The position numbers and the translations under genes are program-made. From Heliocidaris erythrogramma (lineage: Eukaryota > Echinodermata > Echinoidea > Camarodonta > Echinometridae), in NCBI GenBank assembly GCA_025617745.1, contig CM046853.1, positions 11,238,974 to 11,302,973 of the forward strand: 64,000 bases of DNA, read 5' to 3'. Positions 1-64,000 of this stretch are shown here, piece by piece. Below the pieces are notes generated by a model. It was not told the DNA's origin, searched no databases, and was given only the letters and a program-made list of their open reading frames with translations. Numbering within the stretch: position 1 is the stretch's first letter; every line of letters begins with the position of its first letter.

Positions 1-703
1 TTTGTCTGAATGGATCAGACAACTAACAAAGTAGAATCAGAAGCTAAGCTCTGAAAATGAAACTAAGGAAATTAACTTCTTTTTGTGAATTAGGATGCAA
101 TTAAGTAACCACAATGTAATTTTCAGTTGTGCTAAGCCTTTTACATGTAGAATAAAAGGGACAGTGCAATTTCCAGTCATTATGAACTGTCAGTAGGGGC
201 CCCTCGTCTCGATGTGTGGTGACATTTGATTTCCTTTTACAAATGTAGGTGCGTTTGGAGCAAATCAATACCTGTGAAGGGCTATGCATGTGTGAATGCA
301 TCTGTAAATAGACGAGGTTCAGAATTCATTCTCATTTTGTTGTGCGAGGGGTTTTTTCCCCCGTATTTTGGTCATTCAAAATGTAGGAGTATATTTGTAT
401 GTTTGAAATAATGACTTATCATTTCACATACTGCCCTTGCATATTAATACTTTTCAGTATTTCTGTAGAAGACTTTTTTTGAGAAAGTGAATAAGAACTT
501 TTGCTCAAGATAGTTAACACAATTGAAATGGGGGGGGGGGGCATTTTTTTTTTTTTTAAATGGAACTACCTAGAAAATAAAACTTATTGACAAAAATAAG
601 TAAATAATTAAATCCTAAAGACCAGACTATCTATCAATGCATCTAACTTACATTAATTTTTAAGGATATTGATACTAATTCAGATTTCTTTCCCCCAATG
701 AAG
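1..703 (+). other. Intron upstream of the first exon (3' part)
   Basis: No exon or homology seen. AT-rich, with a G11-12 run near 531-541 followed by a T run. The acceptor tract is tttctttcccccaatgaag. Confidence 0.75.
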
Positions 704-62921
<62,218 letters not shown>

Positions 62922-64000
62922 GTAATGCCCTCTTATTACTTGCCCTATCTCTTTTTCCCTGACAATAAGCCAGTTCGTAATTGGTACATTAGCGTCTGTT
63001 TATGTTGATGCGCTACTTGTTTAACAACGAAAATCAGACTGGTGCGCTTATAATAGTGCGCAAATTATGAGTGTGTATAAAGGTAAAGTGTATTTGGTAC
63101 AAATGACCTTTATTTGCACATGCGCGACATGTTATTACAAACTGGTTTATTTGTTTGTGGAGAGCCTGAAGGGTGTTAACCCGTTGACTACTGAATTCTC
63201 TCACTCCCATAGGCTTAATATTGATTTTTTCTATAATACAAATTAATTGGGAGTAATGTAAACATTGAATATGGTATTTGCAACATGGCTGTTTCCTTTT
63301 GTTTGTTTAGTTTAGGATTCAAACAGTACTAAGCTTTTAAAAGGGGTCAATTTTGATCTCTTGTATGAATTATAATGGATTGCATAACTTAAGCACAAAG
63401 ATGAGAATTTTTGGGGAAAATGTTAGTTTATGATATGATCTTGTGATCTTGCAAGCACTATCCAATTTTTATCTTCTTATCACTCACTTTGCAAAGCCTC
63501 TACACTGTTTATGAGTATGTATCATTATGGTTGCTAGTAAATATATGTTGTGATGATATAATGTTTATAACATCACTTTGTATAAACTTGATATCTTGCA
63601 TTTATGCTTTCCTTTAATTATAGTATTATTTCAGGTGTGATGCTTATATATCTAATTTAGAGAAATGGTGAAGAAATTACATTCAAAATTTAATGAATGA
63701 TTAGATTTTGCATCATAACGATAAATATTGTAAAAACAGGATATATATCATTTATCCAGATAATGTTTGTGTCCATGTATATTTTTTTTTAAATCATCTT
63801 TGTCCATATATTTATTAATGATCATCTGTACAAACATGGTACACTATATTTTGATTTTCAGTTCCCTTTATCAATTTTCTTATACCAAAGATCCCTTTAA
63901 TAATGACATGCAAAATATATGTTACCTGTGTATGTGTAGAATGAATAATAATACTGTACTTCTGAGTAAGATTATTTTTCAAAATTATACTTGTTTTAAT
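62922..64000 (+). other. Intron after exon 38 (5' part)
   Basis: No exon seen to the window end. Holds a foldback-family arm joined to a TTAACCCG element at 63151-63230. Confidence 0.6.
63151..63230. repeat. Foldback family copy j fused to a TTAACCCG element
   Basis: ttgtttgtggagagcctgaa then gggtgtt runs straight into ttaacccgttgactactgaa and ttctctcactcccat. The second part matches the reverse complement of the element nested at 21265-21341. Confidence 0.7.

Overview
The window holds one gene: a large internal part of a voltage-gated calcium channel alpha-1 subunit of the L-type (Cav1) class, on the + strand. I traced 38 exons from 704 to 62921. Their phases join into about 1,650 residues, running from the end of the domain I S4-S5 region through domains II, III and IV, the EF-hand, the pre-IQ and IQ region, and part of the distal C-terminus. 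The N-terminus with IS1-IS4 lies upstream, and the last C-terminal exons and 3'UTR lie downstream. No start codon, stop codon or promoter of this gene is in the window. I see no second host gene on either strand.

The organism looks like a marine invertebrate deuterostome, most likely an echinoderm such as a sea urchin. This is inference. The protein is close to vertebrate Cav1 without matching one paralogue. The genome is AT-rich, with poly-G/C runs and microsatellites, and the introns are crowded with short inverted-repeat elements. No species-diagnostic sequence was seen.

Layout: 1-14848 has the domain I pore exons and a 12.4 kb intron. 14849-23940 has IS6, an 8.9 kb intron carrying a decayed Tc1/mariner element, and the beta-subunit binding exon. 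24454-32126 has small I-II linker exons. 32672-36693 is domain II. 37052-38384 is a short acidic II-III linker. 38543-43907 is domain III. 44365-57987 is domain IV, interrupted by an 8.1 kb intron with a 280-bp-arm perfect palindrome. 58354-62921 is the C-terminal tail with EF-hand, IQ motif and low-complexity exons.

Most of the window is intron. It holds at least ten copies of one small foldback repeat family, several other MITE-like elements (TA- or TTAA-flanked in some cases), minisatellites, and two local duplications that copied 5' splice sites of this gene. One is a 63-bp minisatellite of about 11 units whose first unit includes the end of an exon and its donor. The other is a 324-bp tandem duplication holding the 3' part of the domain II pore exon and its donor. 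The four pore glutamates are intact (EEEE), so the product should be a Ca2+-selective high-voltage-activated channel. Three residues linked in vertebrates to dihydropyridine binding are changed.
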